From positions 1 through 15,929 of the forward strand of contig JAPSIT010000034.1 in the NCBI GenBank assembly GCA_031178585.1: a stretch of 15,929 bases of DNA. Direction: 5' to 3'. Position 1 is the stretch's first letter. Each line of letters opens with the position of its first letter. The stretch comes from Arthrobacter sp. (GTDB lineage Bacteria; Actinomycetota; Actinomycetes; Actinomycetales; Micrococcaceae). Shown here piece after piece: positions 15,601-15,929 of this stretch. The translations under genes and the position numbers were made by a program. The notes under the pieces were generated by a model. It searched no databases and was not told the origin of the DNA. It saw nothing but the letters and a program-made list of their open reading frames with translations.

Positions 15601-15929
15601 GAGCACAACGAGCCTCCGGCGGCGAAGCCTGCGCTGACCCTTGACCGGCTCGAGGAAGCCTTTGCGCACCTCGGCGCGCCCGCACCGGCCGGGTCTCCTG
15701 AAACACCCGCACCCGCTGAGTCTCCCACGCCAGCCGCCACGCCAGCCCAGACGCCCGCTGCCGCGGAGGCACCTGCGGCCGCTGACAGCGGCAGCGACCG
15801 GTTCGCTGACCATTCCGACGTGGCGCCCCGGACTCGCCGTCCGCGCCGTAACCGCAGTGCCAGCCGGGCGCAGGGTGCTGCCAACGAGACGTCCGTGGAG
15901 CACCACGAGACGGTGCCCGTGGCCGCTGC
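12649..15929 (+). CDS. rne: Ribonuclease E/G (partial, 3' end outside window)
   Basis: An endoribonuclease of mRNA decay and rRNA processing. 1093 codons are visible and no stop is reached. Residues 1-430 are a low-complexity extension: Ala/Glu/Pro-rich with KATRTRRKA-like basic repeats, then acidic runs next to arginine clusters, including eight arginines in a row encoded near 13678-13701. The catalytic unit starts at about M433 (MIVRQRDDRIQIGVLEDG) with an S1 domain (IGNVYLGKV, AAFVDIG). It carries the DNase I-like catalytic aspartates D727 (VDVNTG) and D771/D774 (IDFIDM) and the zinc-link CxxC at C829/C832. From about 840 a His/Ala/Pro-rich tail follows with basic patches and an RPRRNRS motif. 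Such disordered arms flanking a central core are usual in actinobacterial RNase E. In-frame ATGs at 12601 and 12622 are alternatives; 12649 is preferred for the GGAG 11 nt upstream. Confidence 0.95.
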   Translation, partial: MDNDQVVAVNEDPAEKEEPVAAEAPKKATRTRRKAAPKAEEPEAQVSLPEPEVQEPVLAAPSLSAEPEVAGPLGAAHSEVTEVEAAVAEAKAPVRRTRARKKVAEEPLPAFADTAGAEPAPAAAEIAEPEAKPVRRRRVARAKTGESAEAQSADAVATSAETAPAAEAPAAAPAVETRVEETPVAEIQAEAAAAVESAEAEAEAAEAEVAGAESAVSDDAASEGAAAEKTEEAPSPATAAGSLFLEPASVTSIIFQAPDLNTVIRPAAPAAGVQEAEASDGGDEQDDDDGGRRRRRSRGRRGRTRNDREVTDREDSDEDTEGIDLVEDGDEETAGTVEEGVTSRRRRRRRRGDQDLELTGGGDDDPPNTVTRVRAPRVSSEPVASNRVASVKGSTRLEAKKQRRRESRDTGRRRTVITEAEFLARRESVDRQMIVRQRDDRIQIGVLEDGVLAEHFVSKTQQDSLIGNVYLGKVQNVLPSMEAAFVDIGRGRNAVLYAGEVNWEAVNLEGKQRRIENALKSGDSVLVQVTKDPVGHKGARLTSQISLPGRYLVYVPGGSMTGISRKLPDVERNRLKRILKDRLPEDAGVIVRTAAEGASEEELTHDINRLRAQWEGIESQSKSTKVLAPELLYGEPDLTIKVVRDVFNEDFSKLIVSGDEAWDTIEAYVTYVAPDLVGRLEKWTKDEDIFAAWRIDEQIHKALERKVFLPSGGSLVIDRTEAMTVVDVNTGKFTGSGGNLEETVTKNNLEAAEEVVRQLRLRDIGGIIVIDFIDMVLESNRDLVLRRMVECLGRDRTKHQVAEVTSLGLVQMTRKRMGTGLLEVFGEQCEVCAGRGVVTHDEPVEHRRANVVAAEHHVPRSEHQPAVRTERKSRRRGKGGQGPAETGPVAPAAVHHEPSEAERHAKAEATRAALANIAAAAHAAHLHEDAAHQAAAGEQRPAPAASAPAPESPAVHRSPETESISGRPGAVLTFGGEKVVLPFVEHNEPPAAKPALTLDRLEEAFAHLGAPAPAGSPETPAPAESPTPAATPAQTPAAAEAPAAADSGSDRFADHSDVAPRTRRPRRNRSASRAQGAANETSVEHHETVPVAA

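Overview
The window is high-GC (about two-thirds G+C in the genes) housekeeping chromosome from an actinobacterium. I infer Micrococcales, most like Arthrobacter/Pseudarthrobacter, from the gene set and order (valS, ileS-folC-DUF4233-ndk, then a long RNase E/G), the type-2 isoleucyl-tRNA synthetase under a translational T-box, actinobacterial TANNNT -10 boxes and probable leaderless starts. I see no mobile element, CRISPR array, tRNA or rRNA gene, and no evidence of an undescribed multi-gene system. The points worth a second look are RNA elements and the lineage of the synthetases.

Left part (1-5400). A lower-GC intergenic stretch with several hairpins lies downstream of valS, which is on the minus strand and ends with a hairpin terminator. 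valS is divergent from a small DUF488 gene, followed by a short-chain dehydrogenase. Convergent to that is a membrane-anchored endonuclease/exonuclease/phosphatase-family protein. DUF488, the dehydrogenase and the phosphatase-family gene each have a TANNNT box 6-7 nt before the ATG and no ribosome-binding site, which suggests leaderless mRNAs.

Centre (5400-11480). A -10 box and a leader of about 280 nt with all the key T-box elements precede ileS: an AUC specifier, a UGGU bulge, and competing antisequestrator and sequestrator helices, the latter hiding the ileS Shine-Dalgarno. ileS, folC and a DUF4233 membrane protein are packed with a 3-nt gap and then a 1-nt overlap. ndk follows closely with its own promoter box and ribosome-binding site. 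Charged-tRNA sensing therefore probably controls ileS, while folate polyglutamylation and NDP kinase genes ride on or near the same transcript.

Right part (11480-15929). A very stable long hairpin separates ndk from a convergent vitamin K epoxide reductase-like gene (disulfide-bond formation). A gene-poor stretch of about 460 nt holds the VKOR promoter and the leader of an RNase E/G gene. That gene has a long acidic/arginine-rich N-terminal extension and a complete catalytic core, and it runs off the right edge without a stop.
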